Counted from the first letter of the stretch, positions 46,433-56,033 are shown. The stretch is 64,000 nt of DNA from Oceanospirillaceae bacterium (GCA_013215505.1 JABSQZ010000019.1:20505-84504), one strand, 5' to 3'. The notes: generated from the sequence alone by a model not told the origin. Numbers and translations: made by a program.

Positions 46433-47164
46433 ATGAAAAAAACACTTATAGCTTTAGCGCTTAGCGCTGCGTTATCTGCTCCTGCTTTTGCGGCAACTCT
46501 GGACACTGAAGAACAAAAGCTCAGTTATAGTTTCGGTTTGATGATTGCCAAACAGATCAAATCTGGCTTTGGTAATTTGGACATCAAAGCATTTAATGCC
46601 GCGATGAAAGACGTTTTTGCCGATGCTGATCCGCAGCTTAGCGAGGCGGAAGTTGAAGCTGTGCTGAACAAGTTTCAACAGCAACAAGCTGCCAAGCAAC
46701 AAGTGGAAGCAGCCGAACTTGCTGCCGCCAATAAAGCTGCAGCAGAAGAAAAAGCCAAAGTTAATATGCAAATTGGTAAAAAGTTCTTAGCTGAAAACGC
46801 CAAGCGAGAAGGGGTTACTACCACTGAAAGTGGTTTGCAAATAGAAATAATTGCAGCGGGTACAGGTAGTGCGCCAACTCTTGAAGACACTGTTGTAGTG
46901 CATTATAAAGGTTCGACTATTGATGAGAATGTGTTTGACAGCTCCTATAAAAGAGACAAGCCAGCAACTTTTCCATTGTCCAGAGTGATTAAAGGTTGGA
47001 CTGAAGGTTTACAACTTATAAAGGAAGGTGGCAAAGCTAAGTTGTACATTCCATCTGAGTTAGCTTATGGACTACAGGGAGCAGGCGCAGATATCGGACC
47101 AGGGGAAACATTGATTTTCGAAGTAGAACTGATAGAAATTGTTAAGAACGAAGCTAATAAATAA
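46433..47164 (+). CDS. FKBP-type peptidyl-prolyl cis-trans isomerase (FkpA/FklB-like)
   Basis: 243 residues with signal peptide (LIALALSAALSAPAFAA). An N-terminal helical dimerisation domain (about 20-115, Lys/Ala/Glu-rich) precedes the FKBP domain (about 140-240, VVHYKGSTIDENVFDSSYKR, GWTEGLQLIKEGGKAKLYIP, AYG). Periplasmic or outer-membrane-facing folding catalyst. A good terminator follows. Confidence 0.93.
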   Translation: MKKTLIALALSAALSAPAFAATLDTEEQKLSYSFGLMIAKQIKSGFGNLDIKAFNAAMKDVFADADPQLSEAEVEAVLNKFQQQQAAKQQVEAAELAAANKAAAEEKAKVNMQIGKKFLAENAKREGVTTTESGLQIEIIAAGTGSAPTLEDTVVVHYKGSTIDENVFDSSYKRDKPATFPLSRVIKGWTEGLQLIKEGGKAKLYIPSELAYGLQGAGADIGPGETLIFEVELIEIVKNEANK

Positions 47165-47205
47165 CTGATTATTAGTTCGCGTAAACAGCGCTGGTGAGTT
47201 TTTAG

Positions 47206-47239
47206 AGCAAGGTACTGCTGTGCAGTCACCTTGCTTTTT
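47206..47239. terminator. Rho-independent terminator after the FKBP gene
   Basis: Arms AGCAAGGT (47206-47213) and ACCTTGCT (47228-47235), with an inner CTGC/GCAG pair, followed by TTTTT. Confidence 0.85.
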
Positions 47240-47263
47240 ATCACTCAAGTGAAAATAAGCGTT

Positions 47264-48253
47264 TTAGTTTTGTTGGAATTCGTTTAAAACGCCATTACTG
47301 CCTAAGGCTAAGTAAGACCCTGATCTACTGAAAGCTACCGACAGCACACTGACACTGTTTGGGCCATAGGCATCTTTTTTATGGGTTCGCCAATAGCCGA
47401 GCATTTCACCGTTTTGTGGATCCCACATTTGTACCGCACCTGAGGCGGAGCCTGTGAGTAATTTGCTAGCATCTGTTGAAAAACGCGCGCTTAAATAACT
47501 GATTCGCCTTTGTTTAAAAGGTTCATTGCCACTGATGTAGGAAATAATATCTCCGCTGGCAACATCCCAGACTACCCCGCGATCCAAACTGCTGGCGCTG
47601 AAAGCGGTTTTGCCATCGCTGCTGATGGCCACGGTATCAATAATATTGTCGAGTTTTAATTGCTGCAGCATCAGCCCGGATTTTATGTCCCAGATGGTCG
47701 TAATATAATCATCGGAACCGGTAATAGCCGTTTTTCCATCTCTACTGAGAGCCACAGTGCGAACTCGGCCGCCATGGCGTAAAGTACGGACAATGCCGCC
47801 GTTTAATATGTCAAAGAACACTGCAGTGTGATTAGCCAGACCGAGCAGGGCATAATTACCTCTGCGAGTCAGGGCTATATCTAATATCTCCCCGGGAGAG
47901 TTCCAAAACCATTCCGCTCTACCAGTCGCTGTGTGCCACAACACTAAATCTTGCTGGTTAGCGGTTACCGCAAACTCGCCCTCTGGGGAAAATGCGGTTT
48001 GAGCGACGATAGTGCGAGTCCCTTTTTTGTGGTTCCAATCGTACAGCCTGGCACCGGTTTCTATATCCCAGAGGCTGCCTCCCTCTCCTTGGGCACCGAT
48101 AGCGGCAAGTTGGCCGTTCTCGGAGATGGTGGCGCTGAACAGGCCAATGGTGGCGTAGTTTTGCCAGTCAACCGGCGGCTCCCCTGAACTGCAGGCTGCT
48201 AAGGTCAGGGCGAGTATAGCAGTGGTCAATGTTTTTATCGGTTGTAGCTGCAT
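47264..48253 (-). CDS. WD40-repeat lipoprotein
   Basis: 329 residues. Lipobox LTLAAC (Cys near 21) and several WD40 units ending in WD pairs: SLWDIETGARLY, TIWDIKSGLMLQ, GVVWDVASGDII and QMWDPQNGEMLG. Predicted beta-propeller attached to the membrane by lipid. Binding partners are unknown. Lies 2 bp downstream of rsd on the same strand, so probably one transcript. Confidence 0.9.
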   Translation of the reverse strand: MQLQPIKTLTTAILALTLAACSSGEPPVDWQNYATIGLFSATISENGQLAAIGAQGEGGSLWDIETGARLYDWNHKKGTRTIVAQTAFSPEGEFAVTANQQDLVLWHTATGRAEWFWNSPGEILDIALTRRGNYALLGLANHTAVFFDILNGGIVRTLRHGGRVRTVALSRDGKTAITGSDDYITTIWDIKSGLMLQQLKLDNIIDTVAISSDGKTAFSASSLDRGVVWDVASGDIISYISGNEPFKQRRISYLSARFSTDASKLLTGSASGAVQMWDPQNGEMLGYWRTHKKDAYGPNSVSVLSVAFSRSGSYLALGSNGVLNEFQQN

Positions 48254-48255
48254 CG

Positions 48256-48732
48256 TTATCCTTTGGCAACCATAGCTTCACTATGGGTCAAATGTAATAG
48301 CTCTATCATTCTATCTTCAAGGGTAAAACGATTTTCCAGAGCTTCACCTAACTGGGATAACTGTTCGGCAAATTCACGAATTTCCTGAACACAGGGGTCG
48401 TTCATTTTAGAGAATTTATCATTAAAATCCAAGGCTTTATCGGTGCTCGATTGGATCATCGGGAACAGTTTTTGCGCCTCTTCCAAAGAGCCGTCATCAA
48501 ATTCACTGCCCTCGCGTAATAACTGCTCATATATCTCGAAATGCCCGGAAGACAAATAATCCATCAATAAATCACAGAACAAGCTTAAATGTTCATTTAA
48601 ACCATGGGTAATACTCTGTGAAGGTAGTGAAACGAAGTGAGAGATTAATACTTGTCGTCCACCTAGCCAAGCATCGATGATTTCGCTGACGCCGCCCCAT
48701 CTTTCTTGCGCCCCTTTGCATTTTTCTAACAT
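48256..48732 (-). CDS. rsd: Rsd/AlgQ anti-sigma-70 regulator
   Basis: 158 residues. Rsd binds the housekeeping sigma factor and favours alternative sigma factors; AlgQ is the Pseudomonas homologue. Helical, with MLEKCKGAQERWGG at the N-terminus and LLMDYLSSGHFEIYEQLLRE mid-protein. Start chosen at ATG 48732, with AAAGGA upstream; the TTG at 48738 is less likely. Confidence 0.92.
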   Translation of the reverse strand: MLEKCKGAQERWGGVSEIIDAWLGGRQVLISHFVSLPSQSITHGLNEHLSLFCDLLMDYLSSGHFEIYEQLLREGSEFDDGSLEEAQKLFPMIQSSTDKALDFNDKFSKMNDPCVQEIREFAEQLSQLGEALENRFTLEDRMIELLHLTHSEAMVAKG

Positions 48733-49385
48733 AATCAATTTCCTTTGATGGCAGATGCATCCACTTAACGGCGGAGCAAACGTTATAAAAAGTACTCTTA
48801 TCCTAAGATGTACTGATGCTAGATCGCAGCAAAAGCCACAGTGTGCATTGAAGATAAGACCGCTCTAAAGATGTGAAGACAACGATCGTGTGATGATTTA
48901 CATCTCTGTGAGAGCCGTATCGCAAGGTGCAGTTGTGTGCTGCTATTCCTACATATTACTCAATACTAATCCGAAGCCTATTAGAGGTGCAATAGCCTTA
49001 GCTAAAGAATCTACCTCAAGTTTAAAAATAGTAGTTTTAAGTGAAATATACTTGTGTCTCTGTCAAAATTGCAGCTACACTTAAAATCGTACTTTTTATT
49101 TAAATATATTTATATCAATTAGATATGATGAGACTTAGCTTTGTGTCGGAAAATGACGATACTTGTGCAAGATGCGAATAAGTCCGGTGAGTTAGCTGTT
49201 AAACTAATAGCAACTTTTGAGCCCGCAGAGAACCAGCCGGGATCCGGGCAGTTATCGCTTAGAGAAGATGAAACTACTTAAAATTTATACTATTAACTGT
49301 TCGAAATCAGAAAATTTTTAGATATTAATCCGGTTTGCGCTTAAAGTAATTGGATTGTCAGTAATAAGCTTAGGAGTTTGTGGGA
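48733..49385. other. Intergenic region with no clear gene
   Basis: About 650 bp of AT-rich sequence between rsd and the FliL-like gene. A 64-codon ORF at 48890 has no ribosome-binding site or recognisable features. Region must hold both promoters. Confidence 0.5.
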
Positions 49386-49781
49386 ATGTTGGTCAGATCA
49401 TTTTTAATGTTATTTTTGAGTTTGTGCATACCTTTTGCCGCCGCGGCAGGTGATGATGATGATGACTTTGTCGGCTACGTAGAGCTAAAGCCTTTCGTCG
49501 CTAATTTCGGTGAATCTACACAACTGCATTTTGTGAAATGTGAAATCACTATTCAGGCGGGGTCTGCGGCTACTCAAACGGCGCTTGAAGACCATATTTA
49601 TGCTATCCGCAACGATATTCTATTTTTACTGATGGCACAAAGTGAAGAGAGTATGAACTCAGTCGCCGCACAAAAAATCCTGGCTAAAAAAGCTATCTTA
49701 CTGGTTAAACAAAGATTGTTAGAGGAAGAGGGCGAGGAGATGGTCACTGACTTGTTCTTTGTCAGTTTCGTCGCCCAGTAG
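49386..49781 (+). CDS. FliL-like protein
   Basis: 131 residues from ATG 49386, with AGGAG at 49372-49376; GTG 49380 is too close to that site. N-terminal signal or anchor (FLMLFLSLCIPFAAAAG), then an acidic stretch (DDDDDF) and the FliL domain (VGYVELKPFVANF, LFFVSFVAQ at the end). FliL attaches to the flagellar motor and aids torque. It is not in a flagellar operon here, so it may be a FliL paralogue of other function. Confidence 0.82.
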   Translation: MLVRSFLMLFLSLCIPFAAAAGDDDDDFVGYVELKPFVANFGESTQLHFVKCEITIQAGSAATQTALEDHIYAIRNDILFLLMAQSEESMNSVAAQKILAKKAILLVKQRLLEEEGEEMVTDLFFVSFVAQ

Positions 49782-49837
49782 TACTGAAGTTATTTAAATG
49801 ATCTGTTGAACAGCTCACAATCACTGTAAGCTGTTTC

Positions 49838-49928
49838 GCTACTCGCTACTCGCTACTCGCTACTCGCTACTCGCTACTCGCTACTCGCTACTCGCTACTC
49901 GCTACTCGCTACTCGCTACTCGCTACTC
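49838..49928. repeat. Heptanucleotide tandem repeat (GCTACTC)13
   Basis: Exactly 13 perfect copies of GCTACTC (91 bp) between the convergent FliL-like and gshA genes. No coding use. Confidence 0.97.
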
Positions 49929-49976
49929 AGCTTTTAACCCGCTCAAGGCTGTCTACTCGCACCTCACACCTCACCC

Positions 49977-51542
49977 CTAAGCATTCATATACTCTTCTAA
50001 GAACTGGTCAAAATCGACCGAATCGCTCTGCTCCATTTCCTGTTGCTGCAAAATAGACTGGCTCACTGTGTTAGCAAGATCAGTGTTTACTTTTTCATCG
50101 AGTGTCGATGAAAGTAAATCTTCACGATGCTGTCGGCTTACATGCAGTGCCCAATCGGTAAACTGCAGCCCGCTTTCGCGCAGTGACGCTAAGATAATGG
50201 CGGAGGGCGTTAAGCTGCTGTCCGCGATTTTAGCGCGCTGCTTGTTAACACTGTCAAAGTAATTTGTGCCGCCTTTGACGCTGTCGATAGCCACTGCCAC
50301 TTTTTGCACTTGATCTAAAATCTGGCTGCCAAGCTCATTCAGGGATTGTTCTCCCTGAGCAATGCTCAGTTTAAGTCCAGGTTCCCGACCTTTGTTGACA
50401 ACCAAATTGTTATTGTGGCTGATGCGGTCACATTCTTCAGGACAAATTTCACGATTTTCCTGTAACAGGCACGTTAACAAAAAAGCATCCATAAATTGTG
50501 CCTGGCAGTTGTCAATGCCCACCGCTAACAGTGGGTTGATATCAGTGTTGCGCACTTCTATGTATTCAACGCCCCGGTCGATCAGCGCATCGACAGGCTT
50601 CTCTCCCGGTGCAGCTACTCGCTTTGGCCTGATATCGCTGTAGTATTCATTTTCAATTTGCAAAACATTGGCATTTAACTGGCGATAGCTGCCATTGACT
50701 TTAACTCCCAGCTCCGCGTAGGGGGGGAAGGGGGTTTTAATCGCCGAGCGCAATGAGTTGGCATAACTGTCCAGATAATTAAAACAGATATCTAAACTTT
50801 CCTGAGCTTTATTGGAGTAACCAAAATCGCTCATGCGCAGCGAGGTGGCGTAGGGAAGGTATAAAGTGTGACCATTCATAGTTTGCAGTTGATGCTCTGA
50901 ATCGGTCATAAACGAGTCCGAGAGCGCGGGCGAAGCGCCAAACAAGTACAACAGTAACCAAGACTGGCGACGAAAGTTGCGGATCAGCGAGAAATATCCG
51001 TCGGAACGATAGTCTTGTAGTGATTTCTGGTTGCCTTCCATCAGTTGCAGCACTTGCCACAAATCATCAGAAAGCGAGAAATTATAGTGAATGCCGGCAA
51101 TGCTCTGCATCATTTTTCCATAGCGGCTGGCGAGGCCGACACGGTAGATATGCTTCATTTTACCGCTGTTGGAACTGCCGTATTCACCGATACGGATGTC
51201 ATCAGGCCCTTCTAAATAGCAGGGCATACTGGCATTCCAGATGATTTCTTCACCTAACTGCCGGTAGGTATAGCGGTGTAAGTCAGTGAGATAATTGATC
51301 GCATCTAATGAGTTTTTATACACAGGGGTAATAAACTCAAGTAATGACTCTGAGTAATCAGTGGTAATGACGCCATTAGTCAGCGCCGACCCCAGGCCGT
51401 GAGGATGATCAGATTGAGACAACCTACCTTTAGGGGTAACCCTCAAGCCTTCTTTCTCTATACCGTGCATGACTTCGGTTAAAAGATGTTGTTGGCCAGC
51501 GGCTGAAAGCTTTTCCAGCTTTGATTCGAGAACTGATTGCAA
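49977..51542 (-). CDS. gshA: Glutamate-cysteine ligase
   Basis: 521 residues, proteobacterial GshA type. First step of glutathione synthesis: ATP-dependent joining of Glu and Cys. Typical blocks are GIEKEGLRVTPKGRLSQSDH, GIHYNFSLSDDLW and LPYATSLRMSDFGY. Glutathione is the co-substrate for the persulfide dioxygenase in the sulfur block. Convergent with the FliL-like gene. Confidence 0.96.
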   Translation of the reverse strand: MQSVLESKLEKLSAAGQQHLLTEVMHGIEKEGLRVTPKGRLSQSDHPHGLGSALTNGVITTDYSESLLEFITPVYKNSLDAINYLTDLHRYTYRQLGEEIIWNASMPCYLEGPDDIRIGEYGSSNSGKMKHIYRVGLASRYGKMMQSIAGIHYNFSLSDDLWQVLQLMEGNQKSLQDYRSDGYFSLIRNFRRQSWLLLYLFGASPALSDSFMTDSEHQLQTMNGHTLYLPYATSLRMSDFGYSNKAQESLDICFNYLDSYANSLRSAIKTPFPPYAELGVKVNGSYRQLNANVLQIENEYYSDIRPKRVAAPGEKPVDALIDRGVEYIEVRNTDINPLLAVGIDNCQAQFMDAFLLTCLLQENREICPEECDRISHNNNLVVNKGREPGLKLSIAQGEQSLNELGSQILDQVQKVAVAIDSVKGGTNYFDSVNKQRAKIADSSLTPSAIILASLRESGLQFTDWALHVSRQHREDLLSSTLDEKVNTDLANTVSQSILQQQEMEQSDSVDFDQFLEEYMNA

Positions 51543-51740
51543 AGCGAAATCCTACAATAGGTGGTTTGGCCCTCGATTATAAACCAACAACTGAGGGTCT
51601 AGGCAATAGCTAAAATTGATTAGGGCGAAAAAATGCATAAAAGCGGTAAAAAAATGATGGTTTTAAAGCACAGATGGCTTTATTCGAATGCTTAAAGAGG
51701 TGGACAACAGGCATAAATGTTACCCACCCCTGTCTAATAG

Positions 51741-52061
51741 CTACATTCCCAAGCCGAAGCGAAGTCCGGCAAAGGCCAGCATACCCACCACGATAGTGGT
51801 CAGTAAATCTTTACGTATTAAAGCGGTGATGATAGCAATGGCCGAGGCGATCAGCCAGGGGTTGAATGGGCTCAGCCATAGCTCTCCCTTAGGCATAGTG
51901 ATATTGGGGGCGATGATCGCCATTAGTACTACCGGTGGCACAAACTCAAGCGCGCGATTTAACCAGGGCGGGAACTTAACTTTGCCTGCCATGGCAAAGA
52001 GTATATAGCGGACACTGAAAGTGACGGCAAACATACCACCAATCAAATAGACCTCATTCAT
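51741..52061 (-). CDS. azlD: AzlD-family branched-chain amino acid exporter subunit
   Basis: 106 residues, four membrane segments (YLIGGMFAVTFSVRYILFAM, FVPPVVLMAIIAPNI). Overlaps azlC by 4 bp. With AzlC forms an exporter of branched-chain amino acids. Confidence 0.9.
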   Translation of the reverse strand: MNEVYLIGGMFAVTFSVRYILFAMAGKVKFPPWLNRALEFVPPVVLMAIIAPNITMPKGELWLSPFNPWLIASAIAIITALIRKDLLTTIVVGMLAFAGLRFGLGM

Positions 52062-52813
52062 TCTGACACCTGCAATTGTTTCTTTTTACGGTTTTCTAAC
52101 ATCATTAATGATAACCCCACTGCAATCCCTGAAAAGGCGGACAACAGTAAACCCAGCTTGTGCGGCAAATCGTGACTGGCTACGGCCAGTACTGCAGCAA
52201 CCAGCACGGCGACTAACATAGGTTTAGTTTTTAAATAGGGAATAACCATACCGAGAAAAGTAACCGACATAGCAAAATCCAAGCCCCAGTTCTGCATTTG
52301 CGGGAAAATGTTGCCCAAGGTTAGGCCTATATAAGTACAAAATACCCAATTGCTGTACATGGCCAAAAATGAGCCCAGATAAAACCAGTGCGCTTGCTGC
52401 AGGTTGCCCTGCTGTTGATAGCGGTTATTGACGGCGGCAAAAGTTTCATCGGTTAAACCAAAAGCCATTAAGGCTCGCCAGTAGTGGGGTAAGTGCCGGA
52501 CTTTAGCGACTAAGTTAGCGGAGTATAAAATATGCCGAAAGTTAACAATAAAAGTCGTGGCGATAATAATCGGGATACTGGCGCCCGCTGCCAACAGCCC
52601 GAGAGCGATAAATTGACTGGCACCGGCAAACACGATAAGTGACATGGCGATAGCGCCCAGGGCAGATAGTCCGTTGGGCTCCGCCAAAGTGCCAAAGATG
52701 ATGCCAAAGGGTGCTGCCCCGACCAGCAATGGCACAGTGGCACTGGCCCCGGCCATGAATTCACTGAAGCGTCTGCTCTCAGGTTGTTCGGCTGAGGAGT
52801 ATTGGGTACTCAT
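52058..52813 (-). CDS. azlC: AzlC-family branched-chain amino acid exporter subunit
   Basis: 251 residues with typical AzlC blocks (GAAPFGIIFGTLAEPNGLS, FAGASQFIALGLLAAGASIP, NFRHILYS, FGLTDETFAAVN). Start overlaps the MarR-GNAT stop (ATGA), so the three genes form one translationally coupled operon. Confidence 0.94.
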   Translation of the reverse strand: MSTQYSSAEQPESRRFSEFMAGASATVPLLVGAAPFGIIFGTLAEPNGLSALGAIAMSLIVFAGASQFIALGLLAAGASIPIIIATTFIVNFRHILYSANLVAKVRHLPHYWRALMAFGLTDETFAAVNNRYQQQGNLQQAHWFYLGSFLAMYSNWVFCTYIGLTLGNIFPQMQNWGLDFAMSVTFLGMVIPYLKTKPMLVAVLVAAVLAVASHDLPHKLGLLLSAFSGIAVGLSLMMLENRKKKQLQVSE

Positions 52814-53760
52814 ATGTTTAGCTCCATATAGATGTCTGAGCGCTCATAGTTAGAGCTCCCGTTAGGGTGCTGTGTTTGTTTAAAACCCATATGTTGGTAT
52901 AACGTCAGGGCTCTGGGCAGCAAGCTAGATGTTTCCAGATAGACTAAATTAGCTTGTAATTGCCGCGATTTTGCCAGTGCAGTGAGCAGCATTCTCCTGC
53001 CGATGCCAAATCCCTGAAACTGTTCATCCACCGCCATTTTAGAAATTTCATAAACACCTTGCTCGTGACAGGCTAAGGCGATACAGCCGACCAGTTGATT
53101 GTTTAATTTAGCGAACCAGATATAGCCGCCGCGAGCCAGGTAGTAACTTTCCGGAGTATCTAATGCCTGATGATCTAGCTGGTTTAGCTTGGCCGAGAAA
53201 TACTTTTCTAACCAGGCAAAATTAAGCCGGTAGAAATCCTCTCTGTAGTCGCTGCTCCAGGGTATTATTTCAACCTGCTGTTGATCTACTACAGTGGTCA
53301 GGGCGTCCAACACTGGGTTAATTAACCCCCTTTTGTTGTAGGCCTGCTCAAACTCATCTAATGCCTGCAAAATCGGCAGCTGTTGACTGGCAATGATGGA
53401 GTCTAAGTAGAGGCGCATCTGCACTAGAATAGGTTCAATTTTTTGTGATAACAGTAGCGCTTTGTCATCCAGAGTTAGAAAATAGCGGCGTTCATCACTG
53501 GGATCTAAAGTTTTATAGAGCAGTCGCTCGTTGATCATCTTGCCGGCAATCTTGCTGATCGCCGGGTGGCTGACATTTAATTGCTCTGCCGCCTGGGTCA
53601 CAGACAGTGGGCCCTGCTGCAGTAACAGAGTGAACAGTGGATAGTAAGACGGGTGCAGATCAATGCCCTGCTCCTGATAGATACTGGCCACATCTTTATA
53701 CATACGGTCGGATAAACGTTTAAAGCGACTGCCCAGTGACAGGCAGCCCAATTTTTTCAT
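52810..53760 (-). CDS. MarR-type HTH fused to GNAT acetyltransferase
   Basis: 316 residues from ATG 53760. The N-terminal MarR winged helix (about 1-150, LLLQQGPLSVTQAAEQLNVS; DERRYFLTL) is followed by a GNAT domain (about 170-316, KMAVDEQFQGFGIGRRML for acetyl-CoA). Upstream in-frame codons to 53841 include the palindrome and are unlikely to be translated. It is likely an autoregulator and controller of azlCD; the acetyl group could modify an amino acid. Confidence 0.88.
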   Translation of the reverse strand: MKKLGCLSLGSRFKRLSDRMYKDVASIYQEQGIDLHPSYYPLFTLLLQQGPLSVTQAAEQLNVSHPAISKIAGKMINERLLYKTLDPSDERRYFLTLDDKALLLSQKIEPILVQMRLYLDSIIASQQLPILQALDEFEQAYNKRGLINPVLDALTTVVDQQQVEIIPWSSDYREDFYRLNFAWLEKYFSAKLNQLDHQALDTPESYYLARGGYIWFAKLNNQLVGCIALACHEQGVYEISKMAVDEQFQGFGIGRRMLLTALAKSRQLQANLVYLETSSLLPRALTLYQHMGFKQTQHPNGSSNYERSDIYMELNI

Positions 53761-53814
53761 GTGGTCCAAAATATTACCTATCGAGAATAAAAAAACATAT
53801 CCTAAACCATTTAC

Positions 53815-53826
53815 GTAACTAGTTAC
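53815..53826. promoter_or_regulatory. 12-bp palindrome, candidate MarR operator
   Basis: GTAACTAGTTAC, a perfect palindrome 55 bp upstream of the MarR-GNAT start and in the divergent gap toward lysE. Likely operator for that protein; inference. Confidence 0.55.
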
Positions 53827-54017
53827 ATAAAAATGACACAAATAGCCTGGTCAGATAGCAATTTTGTTCAATAAATAGCGGTTGCTAATCTATAAGCTGG
53901 TTTTAATCACCGCTGGCTGGGCACAATAGCGCTCTGATTCAGCGAGCCGTCAGCAGAGACAGAGCCGTAAACATATGGCCGCAGCGACTGTTTTAAGAAA
54001 AATAAAAGAGGATAACC

Positions 54018-54614
54018 GTGTTTTCAATTATTACATCTATGGCAGTTTTTGCCTTAATCGGGGCCGTATCTCCTGGGCCTGTAAATATTATGGCCACCAG
54101 TTCCAGTGTCAATTTTGGTTTTAAGCGGACCTTGCCGCATGTGCTTGGCGCCTCATTGTCTTACGCTGCGATTGTGTTTTTGGTCGGTATTGGCTTAAAC
54201 CAGTTATTGAGTGAACATCCACAAATCACCGATCTGCTTAAATATATAGGTGCGACATTCCTGTTATATATGTCCTATAAAATAGCCACAGCAGCAGCTG
54301 ATGACAGTGAAAACATCACCCATAAGCGAGCGCCAACAATACTCGAAGGAGGCTTGGCCCAAGGTTTAAATCCTAAAGCCTGGCTAGTGTCGATGTCCGG
54401 TGTCAGTATCTTCGTTACCCCCAATGATCCCGCCAGTTTGTATGTGATTATTTTCAGCTTACTGTCTTTTATCATCTGTTTGTTCGGGGTGGGTACCTGG
54501 GCAGTAGCAGGGAGTTTAATCAGTGACATGTTGTCAGAAAAGCGCCATCAAGTTACTTTTAATCGGATAATGGGGTTACTATTGAGCCTGACCGTGGTTT
54601 CCATATTTTTATAG
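54018..54614 (+). CDS. LysE-family amino acid exporter
   Basis: 198 residues, six membrane segments. LysE/RhtB signature region GAVSPGPVNIMATSSSVNFG near residue 15, and GLAQGLNPKAWLVS. GTG start with AGAGGA upstream. Divergent from the MarR-GNAT/azlCD operon and followed by an AraC gene: an amino-acid export region. Confidence 0.93.
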   Translation: MFSIITSMAVFALIGAVSPGPVNIMATSSSVNFGFKRTLPHVLGASLSYAAIVFLVGIGLNQLLSEHPQITDLLKYIGATFLLYMSYKIATAAADDSENITHKRAPTILEGGLAQGLNPKAWLVSMSGVSIFVTPNDPASLYVIIFSLLSFIICLFGVGTWAVAGSLISDMLSEKRHQVTFNRIMGLLLSLTVVSIFL

Positions 54615-54707
54615 GGTGCCAGTTATACACTAAAGTAGTGACAGCTAGCCGTTAACATATAGCGCCACGACCACCCTGCAGGGAATAGGAAATATTAGAG
54701 AGTTAAA

Positions 54708-55514
54708 ATGCCCAAAGAGATAGTCCACAGCTTGTGTAAAAGCGCCTCCTTAGATTTTGTGGAAATGCGCAGTGCCAATCACTCTAACAGTTGCTATAGC
54801 ACTCACAGCCATGATGAATTCTCATTTGGGGTGGTGGATTATGGCAGTGCCAAATATAAAAATTTGCAGCACAGCTACCAAATTCAAGCGGGGGTAACTG
54901 TCACTATTAACCCCTCAGAGGCCCACTCGTGCAACCCGGATCAGGGGAAATGGTCCTATAGAATGCTGTTTATCAACAGCAACTGGATGGCCGATTTACA
55001 ACGTCAGATGTTTGCCCACAAGCACCGCGATTATCTTCCCTTCAAACAGCATTTACAGACAGAGTTGCAAAGTTATCAGCAGTTCGCAAAGTTGTATGAC
55101 TGTTTACTGACCGAGAATAATCCGCTAATGGCAGAGGGCAGCTTGATTGACTACTGTCAGCATCTATTTAACCCGAGCCCCGACAGTACCCCACTGGATG
55201 CAACCACTGTCAGTCGGGTACAAGAATTGATTATGGATCAGCTGGACAGTCATTTAGCACTGACTGATTTTTGCCAGCTTATCGATATGAGCCCGTTCCA
55301 TTTAATCCGCAGTTTTAAACACCAATACGGTCAGAGTCCACACGCCTATCAATTGGATCAGCGGATCAAGAGGGCGCGGTTGCTGCTGAAACAGGGAGGT
55401 AGTTTAGCCAGCACAGCCAGCGCACTGGGATTTGCCGATCAAAGCCATTTTCAACGTAATTTCAAGAAGCGCACGGCGCTAACGCCAAGGCAATATCAAC
55501 AGTTTTTTGTTTAA
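54708..55514 (+). CDS. AraC-family regulator
   Basis: 268 residues. N-terminal cupin-like domain (about 1-130, HSHDEFSFGVVDYGSAKYK), C-terminal double helix-turn-helix (about 165-268, DFCQLIDMSPFHLIRSFKHQ; LASTASALGFADQSHFQRNF). Probably regulates the lysE-type gene 93 bp upstream. Confidence 0.93.
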   Translation: MPKEIVHSLCKSASLDFVEMRSANHSNSCYSTHSHDEFSFGVVDYGSAKYKNLQHSYQIQAGVTVTINPSEAHSCNPDQGKWSYRMLFINSNWMADLQRQMFAHKHRDYLPFKQHLQTELQSYQQFAKLYDCLLTENNPLMAEGSLIDYCQHLFNPSPDSTPLDATTVSRVQELIMDQLDSHLALTDFCQLIDMSPFHLIRSFKHQYGQSPHAYQLDQRIKRARLLLKQGGSLASTASALGFADQSHFQRNFKKRTALTPRQYQQFFV

Positions 55515-55539
55515 TTGCTAAGCTATTATTCTCAAAAGG

Positions 55540-55902
55540 TTATCTACAGTGGTCGATTATTGATCGTATTGTTGTAGCTCCCGTATCACCTGGCCTGTAG
55601 AAGGTTATCAGAAGCTTGTGCATACTCTATCCAAGTAGTTGTCCACATATATTGTTAATAGCTATTAGGAATCAGGCTGTTATCAACAACTGTTAATAGA
55701 TATTCGACTTTTTACAAAAAACCTCTGCTGTTTAGATTCTGCCTGGGGAAAACTCACTAAAAAATCGCCGTATTCAGTGTTTGCCGATAAAGTTATCCGA
55801 GTATTGGTGCAATACTGATCAACTTAGCGCAAGCCAGTAGTAATGGGCTCTGTAGAGAGTTACTGATACCTTGTGCCGAACTTCTTCAACCGCTTATCCA
55901 CA
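55540..55902. other. Gene-free region with four DnaA-box-like 9-mers
   Basis: The 519 bp between the AraC and NadV genes contain TTATCTACA (55540), TTGTCCACA (55639), TTATCAACA (55680) and the consensus TTATCCACA (55894), all in one orientation, plus a weaker TTATCCGAG (55793). No gene seen. Could be a DnaA-binding or titration site; not proven. It lacks the gene context of oriC. Confidence 0.45.
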
Positions 55903-56033
55903 AAAATTGTGGGTGGATTTAAATAATGGGTTGTGCTGGTCGAATGTTGAACAGTTTTATGCCAGTAAGCCGCTTAGCAGACAGCGACTGTTGAAATCGC
56001 TGCTTTTTGCTGCCAGGGATTATTCAGGGTCTA

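Noticed and set aside
48890..49084. 64-codon ORF upstream of the FliL-like gene
   Set aside because: No ribosome-binding site and no protein-like pattern.
49838..49928. Possible CRISPR array
   Set aside because: Units are 7 bp with no spacers; this is a simple tandem repeat.
55540..55902. Chromosomal origin oriC
   Set aside because: No dnaA, dnaN, gidA/mnmG or rpmH nearby, and boxes are few and in one orientation.
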